A DNA stretch of 64,000 nt, taken from NCBI GenBank assembly GCA_036488815.1, contig DASXGX010000055.1:1-64000 (forward strand). Direction: 5' to 3'. The position numbers and the translations under genes are program-made. Under the pieces are notes generated by a model that was not told the DNA's origin, searched no databases, and saw nothing but the letters and a program-made list of their open reading frames with translations. Position 1 is the stretch's first letter. Every line of letters begins with the position of its first letter. The stretch comes from Roseiarcus sp036488815. Its GTDB lineage: Bacteria > Pseudomonadota > Alphaproteobacteria > Rhizobiales > Beijerinckiaceae. Positions 36,984-44,880 of this stretch are shown here, piece by piece.

Positions 36984-38513
36984 ATGCGCTGGCTTCACGA
37001 ACGGAGTTTGCTCGGGGGCGCGCGAGTTGCGCAGGGCCTCTTGCTTTTCCTCGTCATGGCGGCCGCGCTTCTCGCATCCGGCGTCGATGCGGCCGCGGCG
37101 GGCAAGCGCGTCGCCCTCGTCATCGGCAACGGCGACTACAAGACCGCGCCTCGCCTCGACAATCCCGTGACGGACGCCAAGGCGGTCGCGGGCGCGTTCA
37201 AGCGGCTCGGCTTCGAGGTGACGGAAGGCTACGATCTGTCGATCGCCGATATGCGCAAGACCTTGGCCGACTTCGTCGTCTCGCTGGCCGATTCCGAGGC
37301 CGCGGTCGTCTATTACGCGGGCCACGGCGTTTCCGTCGATGGCGAGAACTACCTTTTGCCGACGGACATCGCGCTGAAGTCTCCGGCCGACCTCGACCTC
37401 AATGCGATCAGCGTCTCGCTCATCCTTCGCCAGATGCGGCGCGAGGAGCGCGCCAACGTCGTCATCCTCGACGCCTGCCGCAATAATCCGTTCGCCGAAG
37501 CGCTGGCGCGGGCGAAGACTCGGGCCGTCGTCGGCGAGCAGGGTCTCTCGCGCATCGACGGCGACCTCGCCCGGGGGTCGCTGATCGCCTTTGCGAGCGA
37601 CCCCAAGGCCACCGCGCTCGACGGACGTCCCGGCGAGCACAGCCCGTTCACCAAGGCGCTGCTCGATCATCTCGAGGATCCGAACGTCTCGGTCGAGACC
37701 ATGATGTCGCGCGTCCGCGCCGAGGTCTGGGCGGCGACGAAAAATCAGCAACTGCCGTGGGTCAATACGTCGTTGATCGGCGAGCTCGAACTGAACCCGA
37801 AACAGACGCCGTCCGAGCCGCCGCCGGTTTCGGTCGCGCCGTCCGACCGGCAAGCGACGGAGAATCTGCTTTGGGAATCGGCCCAGCGCTCCAATCTCGC
37901 GGCCGACTATCAAGCCTATCTCGACGCCTTTCCGAAAGGCCTCTTCGCTCCGATGGCGCGCAATCGCATCGCCGCGCTGACGGCGCCGACGTCGCCGACG
38001 GCGCCGACGTCGCCGCCTTCGTCGGCCTTGCGCTCGCAGCCGGATGAAACGGCGCTGCGGATCGCCATCAACGCGGAACTGACTCGCCTCGGCTGCTACG
38101 CTGGCGCCGCGGAGGCGGATTGGTCCTCGGCGACGGTGCGCGGCGCGCTCGCGAATGCCGCGCGGCGCGCGGGGCTGGCGCAGACGCCGACGGCGCCGTC
38201 AGGCGAGTTTCTTTCGCTTCTGCAAAGCCGGACCGCGCGGCTGTGCCCGTTGACCTGCGGGCCGAGAGAGATCGCGCGCGATGGGCGCTGCGTCGTGAAG
38301 ACCTGCGGCGCCGGCGAGACGATGAACGGGCGAGGCGAGTGCATGCGCGCTATCGTGCGTCCCAAGCCGGCGCCGAAGCCGGCAGCCACGCGGGTTGAAG
38401 CCGCCCGACCTACCCCCGCCCCCAGTGTCGACGCCGACACCAGCCACCTCTGCGCACCCGGCCTGCATGTCGTGTTGCGGCACTTCCGCGCTTTCACTTG
38501 CGAGCCGGATTAG
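36984..38513 (+). CDS. exported caspase-fold (C14) family protein
   Basis: A 509-residue protein. A signal peptide (LLFLVMAAALLASGVDAAAA) is followed by a caspase/metacaspase domain over about residues 40-265. The catalytic dyad is His114 in YYAGHGV and Cys165 in ILDACRNN. After this come a Pro/Thr-rich linker with tandem TAPTSP repeats (residues about 332-345) and a C-terminal region with three spaced Cys pairs (LCPLTCGPREIARDGRCVV). The gene starts 7 bp after the putA stop and may be translationally coupled. Bacterial proteins of this layout are of unknown function; self-processing or regulated cell death is only speculation. Confidence 0.85.
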   Translation: MRWLHERSLLGGARVAQGLLLFLVMAAALLASGVDAAAAGKRVALVIGNGDYKTAPRLDNPVTDAKAVAGAFKRLGFEVTEGYDLSIADMRKTLADFVVSLADSEAAVVYYAGHGVSVDGENYLLPTDIALKSPADLDLNAISVSLILRQMRREERANVVILDACRNNPFAEALARAKTRAVVGEQGLSRIDGDLARGSLIAFASDPKATALDGRPGEHSPFTKALLDHLEDPNVSVETMMSRVRAEVWAATKNQQLPWVNTSLIGELELNPKQTPSEPPPVSVAPSDRQATENLLWESAQRSNLAADYQAYLDAFPKGLFAPMARNRIAALTAPTSPTAPTSPPSSALRSQPDETALRIAINAELTRLGCYAGAAEADWSSATVRGALANAARRAGLAQTPTAPSGEFLSLLQSRTARLCPLTCGPREIARDGRCVVKTCGAGETMNGRGECMRAIVRPKPAPKPAATRVEAARPTPAPSVDADTSHLCAPGLHVVLRHFRAFTCEPD

Positions 38514-38520
38514 CGGCGTT

Positions 38521-38710
38521 CTGCGTTCTGGTGGACGCGCCGAGCAGCTCTTTTCGTCGTGCCTGGCCTTGTGCCGGGGCATCCCAAGGCGATTGCAAAG
38601 CAATCGTCCGCACGCCGAGCCGACGATTCTAACGTTATACGGTCTATGTGACGGCGCCGCGCGGGTGGCCGGGACAAGCCCGGCCATGACGGCGCGCGTC
38701 GACCCATTTT
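38521..38710 (+). repeat. ~180-bp interspersed repeat, copy 3
   Basis: Shares the sequence blocks of 18665-18835 and 19866-20051, including CTGGTGGACGCGCCGAGCAG and the GCGATTGCAAAGCAATCG module. It begins 8 bp after the caspase-like stop and ends near the queD stop. It shows the element is dispersed and not specific to the beta-lactamase. Confidence 0.87.
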
Positions 38711-38734
38711 CTTGCGCGTTTCTACGGGAACGCC

Positions 38735-39088
38735 TCAGCCGTTGTATTCGGCCCAGCAATGCGGAGTTTCATAGACGGCAACGGCGGCGATCAGCGGCAG
38801 CGCTGGCTTGATCCGCTTCCAAATCCACATCGCGATGTTCTCGGCGGTGGGATTGCTCAATTCCTCGACCTCGTTGAGACAATGATGATCGAGTTGGGCG
38901 AGCAGCGGGGCGAACGCGTGCTCGACATCGAAGAAATCGATCACGAATCCGCTTTCGGGATCGACTGGCCCCTCCAGCCGCAACTCCACCCGATAGGAAT
39001 GCCCATGCATCCGATGGCACCGGTGGGTCGAGGGGACATTTGGCAGGCGGTGAGCGGCTTCGAAATGAAAGGCTTGCGTAATCTTCAT
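38735..39088 (-). CDS. queD: 6-carboxy-5,6,7,8-tetrahydropterin synthase
   Basis: A 117-residue enzyme of the queuosine (preQ0) pathway converting dihydroneopterin triphosphate. Zinc ligands are His13 in FEAAHR and His28/His30 in MHGHSYR; the catalytic cysteine is Cys24 in THRCHR. FDVEHAFAPLLAQLDHHCLN carries the acidic and His elements of the active site, and ENIAMWIWKRI the C-terminal helix. The ATG at 39088 overlaps the queE stop by 4 bp, so the two are coupled. queC is not in the window. Confidence 0.93.
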   Translation of the reverse strand: MKITQAFHFEAAHRLPNVPSTHRCHRMHGHSYRVELRLEGPVDPESGFVIDFFDVEHAFAPLLAQLDHHCLNEVEELSNPTAENIAMWIWKRIKPALPLIAAVAVYETPHCWAEYNG

Positions 39089-39717
39089 CGAATTCCAAGA
39101 AACTTGTGGGTTTGCAGCGAGAGGCGCCAGCGCGGATTTCTGAGGCAATAGGCCATCGCCGCCGCCGTATTCGACTCCCGATCGGGCCCATCGAGCGGTT
39201 GCAGGAGAAAATGGTCGAAAGCGAGGCCTTCGAACGATGCGGGGGCGGCGTCGGCCTGAGGAAAGACGAGCTTCAGTTCGTCGCCTGCGGTCTGAGCGAG
39301 CGAATTCCGGCCCTTCGGACTGACCGTGATCCAGTCGATCCCGCTTGGGGCTCTGAGCGTGCCGTTGGTTTCCAGGGCGATCTCGAACCCGCGGTCATGA
39401 AGGGCCGAGACAAGCCGATCGTCCACTTGGAGAAGAGGCTCGCCCCCCGTGAGGACCACGAAGCGTCCGCGCTCGCCGCCGCCCCACATGTGAACGATCG
39501 CCTCCGCCAAGGAGCGCGCATCTTCGAACCTGCCGCCGCCGGCGCCGTCGACGCCCACGAAGTCGGTGTCGCAGAAGGTGCACGCCGCCGCCGCCCGGTC
39601 GCGCTCGCGGCCGCTCCACAGGTTGCAGCCGGCGAAGCGGCAGAACACGGCCGGCCGGCCAGCCTGCCGTCCCTCGCCCTGGAGCGAATAGAACATCTCT
39701 TTGATTGCGTAACTCAT
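39085..39717 (-). CDS. queE: 7-carboxy-7-deazaguanine synthase, radical SAM
   Basis: A 210-residue radical SAM enzyme that makes CDG in the queuosine pathway. The cluster cysteines follow the CX14CX2C variant of the family: Cys31, Cys46 and Cys49 (GCNLWSG, CTFCDTD). YSLQGEGRQAGRPA is the N-terminal substrate region and VVLTGGEPLLQ the SAM-binding segment. It pairs with queD, whose start overlaps its stop. It is divergent from degP across a 349-bp gap. Confidence 0.94.
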   Translation of the reverse strand: MSYAIKEMFYSLQGEGRQAGRPAVFCRFAGCNLWSGRERDRAAAACTFCDTDFVGVDGAGGGRFEDARSLAEAIVHMWGGGERGRFVVLTGGEPLLQVDDRLVSALHDRGFEIALETNGTLRAPSGIDWITVSPKGRNSLAQTAGDELKLVFPQADAAPASFEGLAFDHFLLQPLDGPDRESNTAAAMAYCLRNPRWRLSLQTHKFLGIR

Positions 39718-40066
39718 CGTCGAGCTGCCTTAGCGGATTCCGAACAGGCGCAACAGGCCGGGGCGCTGAGGCTGAGGGCGAATAGAGCGCCTCTGCAATT
39801 CCTGGGAAAACGTTGGTTCAAGACAAAACGTGCGATTTAACCTTGCTACCGAGCGCTTTCGACTTTCGACGATTTGCGCGTAACGCGCCGCTTCAGGCTG
39901 CTCAATTTTTCGCGCGTTGGCGCAGACGCGCTCCGATTGCGGCGTCCCGGTGAAGAGAGAGCGGCCGGAGAAAGAATTCGTCGCGCGGCTTCGCCGCAAT
40001 GGGACCGACCGCGCATTGCCGCGTTATAAGAGCGGGGGGCGTTCTTCCGCCACACGGAGAATCGCC
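39718..40066. other. 349-bp intergenic region between queE and degP
   Basis: It must carry divergent promoters for queE and degP. It is AT-richer in 39800-39920 than the flanks. I see no convincing promoter pair, hairpin or repeat. Longer open frames crossing it are out of family. Confidence 0.4.
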
Positions 40067-41548
40067 ATGTCACGTCTCGATCCTAAACGTCGCCGGCCAC
40101 GCTTGTTGGCCTCCGCCGCCGCGCTCGCGTTCCTTGCGTCCGGCGGGGTGGGGGTGGGCGTCCTATCCGCGCCGCCCTTCGCGCATGCCGCCGCCCTCCC
40201 GACCGGCGACCTGCAAACCCAGAATCTGCCGTCCTTCGGGCCGCTGGTCGATCGCGTGAAGCCGGCCGTGGTCTCGGTCAGGGTCAAGATCGAGGACGAC
40301 GCGAGCGGCGACAGCGAGTCCTCGAACGACCTCGACAATCTGCCGCCGGAACTCAGGAAGTTCTTTCAGCGCTTCGGCGACGGCGGCGGGCGTCCCGAGC
40401 AGCATCAGATGCTTGGGCTCGCCTCGGGATTCTTCATTTCCGCCGACGGCTACGTCGTCACCAACAATCATGTGGTCGAGCACGCTGATAACGTCACCGT
40501 GACCATGAGCGACGGCAAGACTCTCGACGCGAAGGTGATCGGAACCGATCAAAAGACCGATCTGGCGTTGTTGAAAGTCACGGAACCAGGCGACTACCCC
40601 TTTGTCTCCTTCTCCAAGCAGGAGCCGCGGGTGGGCGATTGGGTGGTCGCGATCGGCAATCCGTACGGCCTCGGCGGCACGGTGACCGCCGGCATCATCT
40701 CGGCGGAAGGTCGCGACATCGGCGAAGGCCCCTACGACAGCTTCCTGCAGATCGACGCGCCAATCAATAAGGGCAATTCGGGCGGACCTGCCTTCAATCT
40801 GCAGGGCCAGGTGATCGGCGTGAACACGGCGATCTATTCGCCCTCGGGCGGCAGCGTGGGGCTCGGCTTCGCGATTCCCGCCGCGATGGCGATGAACGTC
40901 ATCGACGCGCTCGAGCACGGCGGCGTCGTCCAACGCGGCTACCTCGGCGTCATGATTCAGACCGTCAGCCAGGGCATCGCGGACGGAATGGGGCTGAAGA
41001 GCACGTCGGGCGCATTGGTCGACCAGACGGAGTCGAACACGCCGGCGGCCCAAGCTGGGCTGCAGTCGGGCGACGTCATCACCAAGCTGAACGGCCAACC
41101 CGTCAAGGATGCGGGCGACCTCACCCGCCGCGTCGCCGCGCTCAAGCCCGGCGAGAAGGCGGAGATCGCCTATATGCGCAACGGCGAGGAGAAGACCACC
41201 AGCGTGACGCTCGCCGGCCAAAAGGCGGAGCAGACCGCAAAGACGGAACCGCCCTCGAACGACGGCGGCGGTCTGTTGCTTGGGGTCCAACTGGCGCCGG
41301 CCAGACGGGTCGGCGCGGGCGATCAGGGCGTCGCGATCGTCAACGTCGATCCCAACGGGATCGCAGCGAGCAAAGGCCTGTCCGACGGCGACGTGATCCT
41401 CGAGGTCGCCGGCAAGCCGGTGTCCAGGCCCGAGGAAGTCAGGGCCGGCATTGCCGCCGCGAAACAGGACGGCAAGAAGGCGGTGGTGATGAAGGTGAAG
41501 ACTTCGGACGGGACGCATTTCGTCGCGTTCGAATTCCCGAACACATAA
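40067..41548 (+). CDS. degP: periplasmic serine protease, DegP/HtrA family
   Basis: A 493-residue Do-family protease. A signal peptide (LLASAAALAFLASGGVGVGV, cleavage near AHA-A) precedes a trypsin-like domain. The triad is His135 in TNNHVVEH, Asp165 in KTDLALLK and Ser238 in GNSGGPAF. Two PDZ domains follow, at about residues 280-375 (LGVMIQTVS, GALVDQTESNTPAAQAGLQSGD) and 400-490. The acidic segment before the catalytic domain (EDDASGDSESSNDLD) is typical of alphaproteobacterial DegP. A stem-loop follows the stop. The long upstream open frame is not in-family. Confidence 0.94.
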   Translation: MSRLDPKRRRPRLLASAAALAFLASGGVGVGVLSAPPFAHAAALPTGDLQTQNLPSFGPLVDRVKPAVVSVRVKIEDDASGDSESSNDLDNLPPELRKFFQRFGDGGGRPEQHQMLGLASGFFISADGYVVTNNHVVEHADNVTVTMSDGKTLDAKVIGTDQKTDLALLKVTEPGDYPFVSFSKQEPRVGDWVVAIGNPYGLGGTVTAGIISAEGRDIGEGPYDSFLQIDAPINKGNSGGPAFNLQGQVIGVNTAIYSPSGGSVGLGFAIPAAMAMNVIDALEHGGVVQRGYLGVMIQTVSQGIADGMGLKSTSGALVDQTESNTPAAQAGLQSGDVITKLNGQPVKDAGDLTRRVAALKPGEKAEIAYMRNGEEKTTSVTLAGQKAEQTAKTEPPSNDGGGLLLGVQLAPARRVGAGDQGVAIVNVDPNGIAASKGLSDGDVILEVAGKPVSRPEEVRAGIAAAKQDGKKAVVMKVKTSDGTHFVAFEFPNT

Positions 41549-41567
41549 GGGCCGATCTACGGCGCCT

Positions 41568-41605
41568 AGACCGCGCGGCGATTCCGGCGAATCGCCGCGC
41601 AGTCT
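41568..41605 (+). terminator. terminator hairpin after degP
   Basis: A 17-bp stem with one mismatch and a 4-nt loop: the arm at 41568-41584 (AGACCGCGCGGCGATTC) pairs with 41589-41605. A short GGTTT follows. It lies 19 bp after the degP stop. Confidence 0.75.
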
Positions 41606-41763
41606 GGTTTCGCCAGGCCAAATGGATTGACGCGCTTCCTCTTTCGGCGGACGCTCGTATCGTTGCGCCCGAGTGCGGGCATCGGCGAAACGGTTGTTCC
41701 GCACTCTCGCTCGCCGAGAGAGACGCCGATGGTGCGAGGGGATGGGGCATGGGGGGCTGACGC

Positions 41764-42411
41764 ATGATCATCATTCCCAGCGCGACGTCGCTCGGCGTCT
41801 TCGCCGCAGCGGCTCTCGCCCTGCTGCTGACGCCCGGACCGGCGGTCCTCTACATTGTTGCGCGCAGCGTCGAGCAGGGGCGCCTCGCCGGTCTCGTTTC
41901 GGTCTGCGGCATCACCACGGGCACCCTGGTCCACGTGCTGGCGGCGTCGCTCGGGCTATCGGCGCTGCTCGCCTCGTCGGCGCTGGCCTTCTCGGCGGTC
42001 AAGTACGCCGGCGCTGCATATCTGATCACGATCGGCGTCCGGCGGATTCTTGAGCGCGGCGCCGCGTCCGCCGCGCCGGCGCGGCCGCCGGCGCGCAGCC
42101 TGTGGCGGCTCTATCGCGACGGCTTCTTGGTCAATCTCCTCAATCCAAAGACCGCTCTGTTCTTCCTCGCGTTTCTGCCGCAGTTCGTTGATCCCGCGCG
42201 CGGAGGGGCAGCGTTCCAGGTGGCCTTCCTGGGGCTGTTGTTCGCCTTGATGGGCTTCACCAGCGACGCTCTTTATGCGCTCGCAGCCGGATCGGCGGGG
42301 CGATGGGTCAAGCGCAACGCTCGCGTGCTCGGCTGGGAGCGCTATGTGACGGGCGGCGTCTTCATCGGGCTCGGCCTGACGGCGGCCTTGGCGGGCGCCG
42401 GCAGGAAGTGA
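41764..42411 (+). CDS. LysE-family amino-acid exporter/translocator
   Basis: A 215-residue inner-membrane exporter of the LysE/RhtB family with about six hydrophobic segments. The signature is the N-terminal LLLTPGPAVLYIVARSVEQG, near residue 20. Later FLVNLLNPKTALFFLAFLPQFVDPARGG is the family core. The ATG at 41764 begins this fold. It exports amino acids or related metabolites; the specificity is unknown. It converges with the galactonokinase gene, with 3 bp between stops. Confidence 0.88.
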   Translation: MIIIPSATSLGVFAAAALALLLTPGPAVLYIVARSVEQGRLAGLVSVCGITTGTLVHVLAASLGLSALLASSALAFSAVKYAGAAYLITIGVRRILERGAASAAPARPPARSLWRLYRDGFLVNLLNPKTALFFLAFLPQFVDPARGGAAFQVAFLGLLFALMGFTSDALYALAAGSAGRWVKRNARVLGWERYVTGGVFIGLGLTAALAGAGRK

Positions 42412-42414
42412 GCG

Positions 42415-43332
42415 TCAGCGCCCGCGAGCCTGCTCGAGCAGAGCGATCTGTCCCAGCGTCGCGCAATTCGCCGGCGCGGGCTCGAATTCAATCCCCAGCA
42501 GCGCGCCGGCCTTCTGATAGCGCGCCGTGAGCGCCGCCGAACCGACGACGATGGCGGAGGACGCGCCGCGCGCCGCCGCGACGATTTCCGCGCCGATCAG
42601 CAGACCCGAGAGATATTCCGCGAGTTCGGCCGGCGGGAGGCGCTCGAACAGACCGAGCGTGCGGGTCATGAAGATCGCGTGCAGCAGATCGCCCGGCCGC
42701 TCGAGCGAAGCGGCGGCGCCGACGCCGAGCGCGAAGCCGGAAGGCTCGCTTGGCCCCTCCGCGCCCATCAGGCGCCCAAGCACGGTATGGGTCTTCAGGG
42801 CGGCGAAGACGTCGCCTGTCATGAAGGTCTCGAATCCGAGGATGCGTCCGCCCTCGACGCGAGCCCATTTGGAATGCGTGCCGGGGAGCACGTAAAGCCC
42901 ATCGCGGCCGCCGCTCGCCGCCAGCGCGCCGAGGATCTGCGTCTCCTCGCCCCGCATCACGTCCGGCGCGCCGCGCGAATCGAGCGCGCTGAGACCCGGC
43001 GCCAGCAAAATGGGGCCGAGCGTTTCCGAGGGGATCGTCACTGCGGCCGCGGCGATTTCCGCCGCTCCCGCCGGGCACGCCGCGTAGGGAGCCTCGACCC
43101 ATCCCTGCCTTGCTCCCACCATGCCCGACATGACGACCGGCAGAGCGGGAAAGCGTTGCTTCCAGGGCCCGATTTCAGCCGCCAGAAACGCCTCGTGCTC
43201 GCCCTTGGCGAGGCCGAGGGCGCCTTGGTCCGCCGCGACCTCTTCGAGCGCGACGCCGTCGGCCGCGGCGAGAAAGGCTCGAAACGAACTCGTGCCCCAA
43301 TCGACGCTCACGAGGGCGGGGGATTGCGGCAC
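42415..43332 (-). CDS. dgoK: 2-dehydro-3-deoxygalactonokinase
   Basis: A 305-residue kinase that phosphorylates 2-dehydro-3-deoxygalactonate in galactonate catabolism. N-terminal SVDWGTSSFRAFL is the ATP-binding segment of the family, followed by PVVMSGMVGARQGW, VLPGTHSKWARVEGGRI and GFETFMTGDVFAALKTHTVLG, all DgoK features. A GTG at 43332 with GGAGAG upstream is chosen; the frame runs back to 43389 without a better start. The aldolase partner dgoA and the dehydratase are not adjacent. It is transcribed alone toward the LysE gene. Confidence 0.88.
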   Translation of the reverse strand: MPQSPALVSVDWGTSSFRAFLAAADGVALEEVAADQGALGLAKGEHEAFLAAEIGPWKQRFPALPVVMSGMVGARQGWVEAPYAACPAGAAEIAAAAVTIPSETLGPILLAPGLSALDSRGAPDVMRGEETQILGALAASGGRDGLYVLPGTHSKWARVEGGRILGFETFMTGDVFAALKTHTVLGRLMGAEGPSEPSGFALGVGAAASLERPGDLLHAIFMTRTLGLFERLPPAELAEYLSGLLIGAEIVAAARGASSAIVVGSAALTARYQKAGALLGIEFEPAPANCATLGQIALLEQARGR

Positions 43333-43410
43333 GGGCGTCTCTCCATTTCGATGGACCGCCCTGTTATGCAGTTTGCCCCGCGCCCGCAAGACGCCGTCCG
43401 GGAAATCGGC

Positions 43411-44880
43411 TCAGCGTTCCTTCATCGCGGTGGAGACGGTGTCGACGAGCGGGGAGAAGACGTAGCTCAGGATGCGGCGGGCGCCGGTCTTGATCTCGAC
43501 CGTGACGGCCATGCCCGAGGTGAGCGGCACGGGCGCGCCGTCGACCATCATGGAACTCGCGTCCAGCTTCAGCGTGACCGGAAAGACGAGGTTTTGCGTG
43601 CGCTGCGCGCCGCCGAACACTGCGCCCGTGGGCGGGTGGACGGGGTTCTCCTCGCGCTGTTCGGCCTCGATTTGCGGGATCGCGTCGTGGGCGATCCGCA
43701 CCACATGGGCGTCGATCGTGCCATAATCGGTGAAGGGGAATGACTCGACCTTCACGACAGCCGGCTGCCCCGCCTTGACGAAGCCGATATCCATGTTCGG
43801 CAGATAGGATTCGATCTCGAGCCCGACGTCGTTCGGCACGATCTCCATCACCTGCTGGCCGGAGGCGACGACTTGGCCGATCGTCGTGACGGTCAGGCCC
43901 TGCACGACGCCGTCGATTGGGCTCTTCAGCGTCATGTAGTCGGTCCGGATCCGGGCCTTGTCGATCTTCTTGGCGTCTTCGTCGATCTTGCGTTCGACGT
44001 CGGCGAGCTTTTGCTCGTTGTCGGCAAGGAAGCCGGAATAGGCCTTGTCGAGGTCGCGTTGCGCTGTGAGCGCGGCGGCTTCGACCTCGCCGAGTTCTCC
44101 CATCTGGGTCGTGAGATTGGTTTGCTGCGTCTGATAAACCTCCTCTGCGTCGATGACGCCCGCCTTGGATCCCGCTCCGCGCGCCAAAAGCTCCTCGCGC
44201 ATGTCGACGCGCTGCTTCAACGTTGCGAGGAGCGCTTCCTGGGCGGCTATGGTGGCTTTGAGCCGGTCGCGCGCCGCCGCCTTTTGCTTGGCCTGGGCGC
44301 CGAGGCTGGCGACGACGCTGGCGAGTTGCGACAGATCGCCAGCGAGCACCTGGCTCTCGCGTTGCACAATATCGGCGGGCGTATCGGCGTCCCAGGCGCT
44401 CGACGTGGTCGGCGGGGGCCGTCGCGTCCTCGCGCTCTCGATCGCAACCGAGCGCCGCACCGCTTCCGCCTTCAGAGCGCGGAGGTCCCGCGTCAGCGTC
44501 GCTTCGTCCGCCTTCACTTCGCTCGGATCGAGCTCGAGCAGAAGCTCGCCGGCCTTCACCGACTGACCGTTCTCGACCGCGAGCGCCAGCACCTTGCTGG
44601 TCTCGAGCGGCTGAATGACCTTGGTTCGCCCAACCGTTTGGATCTTGCCTTGGGCGGAAGCGATGATGTCGACTTGGCCGATAAAGGCCCACGCGAGGGC
44701 CGCGGTCACGAACGCGCAGATGGTCGGAATTAAACTTGAGCGAATGGGCGACAGCGGCGTCTCCAAAATCTCCAAGGCCGCCGGGAGGAACTCGGCGTCG
44801 CCGCGGTTGAGGCGGGGCGTCGTCGGCGCGACGTCGCGGCCTTTGACGCGTTTGGGCTCGACGGTTTGAAGCGCGGTCAT
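43411..44880 (-). CDS. type I secretion periplasmic adaptor (HlyD family)
   Basis: A 489-residue membrane-fusion protein. The single membrane segment is near residues 50-70 (LIPTICAFVTAALAWAFIG). The biotinyl-lipoyl-like half follows (VIQPLETSKVLALAVENGQSV), then a long coiled coil at about 150-330 (RESQVLAGDLSQLASVVASL, TATQ-type helices), then the beta-barrel and C-terminal part (GVVQGLTVTTIGQVVASGQQ). It links the inner-membrane ABC transporter to an outer-membrane TolC channel, which is not in the window. The ATG overlaps the transporter stop by 4 bp. Confidence 0.92.
   Translation of the reverse strand: MTALQTVEPKRVKGRDVAPTTPRLNRGDAEFLPAALEILETPLSPIRSSLIPTICAFVTAALAWAFIGQVDIIASAQGKIQTVGRTKVIQPLETSKVLALAVENGQSVKAGELLLELDPSEVKADEATLTRDLRALKAEAVRRSVAIESARTRRPPPTTSSAWDADTPADIVQRESQVLAGDLSQLASVVASLGAQAKQKAAARDRLKATIAAQEALLATLKQRVDMREELLARGAGSKAGVIDAEEVYQTQQTNLTTQMGELGEVEAAALTAQRDLDKAYSGFLADNEQKLADVERKIDEDAKKIDKARIRTDYMTLKSPIDGVVQGLTVTTIGQVVASGQQVMEIVPNDVGLEIESYLPNMDIGFVKAGQPAVVKVESFPFTDYGTIDAHVVRIAHDAIPQIEAEQREENPVHPPTGAVFGGAQRTQNLVFPVTLKLDASSMMVDGAPVPLTSGMAVTVEIKTGARRILSYVFSPLVDTVSTAMKER

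Noticed and set aside
34642..37170. An 842-codon frame overlapping putA
   Set aside because: It runs in another frame of putA on the same strand, with the RRR-rich composition of a shadow frame; the PutA frame has catalytic motifs.
37980..38020. CRISPR-like or minisatellite repeat in the caspase gene
   Set aside because: It is only a short in-frame repeat of TAPTSP in a linker, with no spacers.
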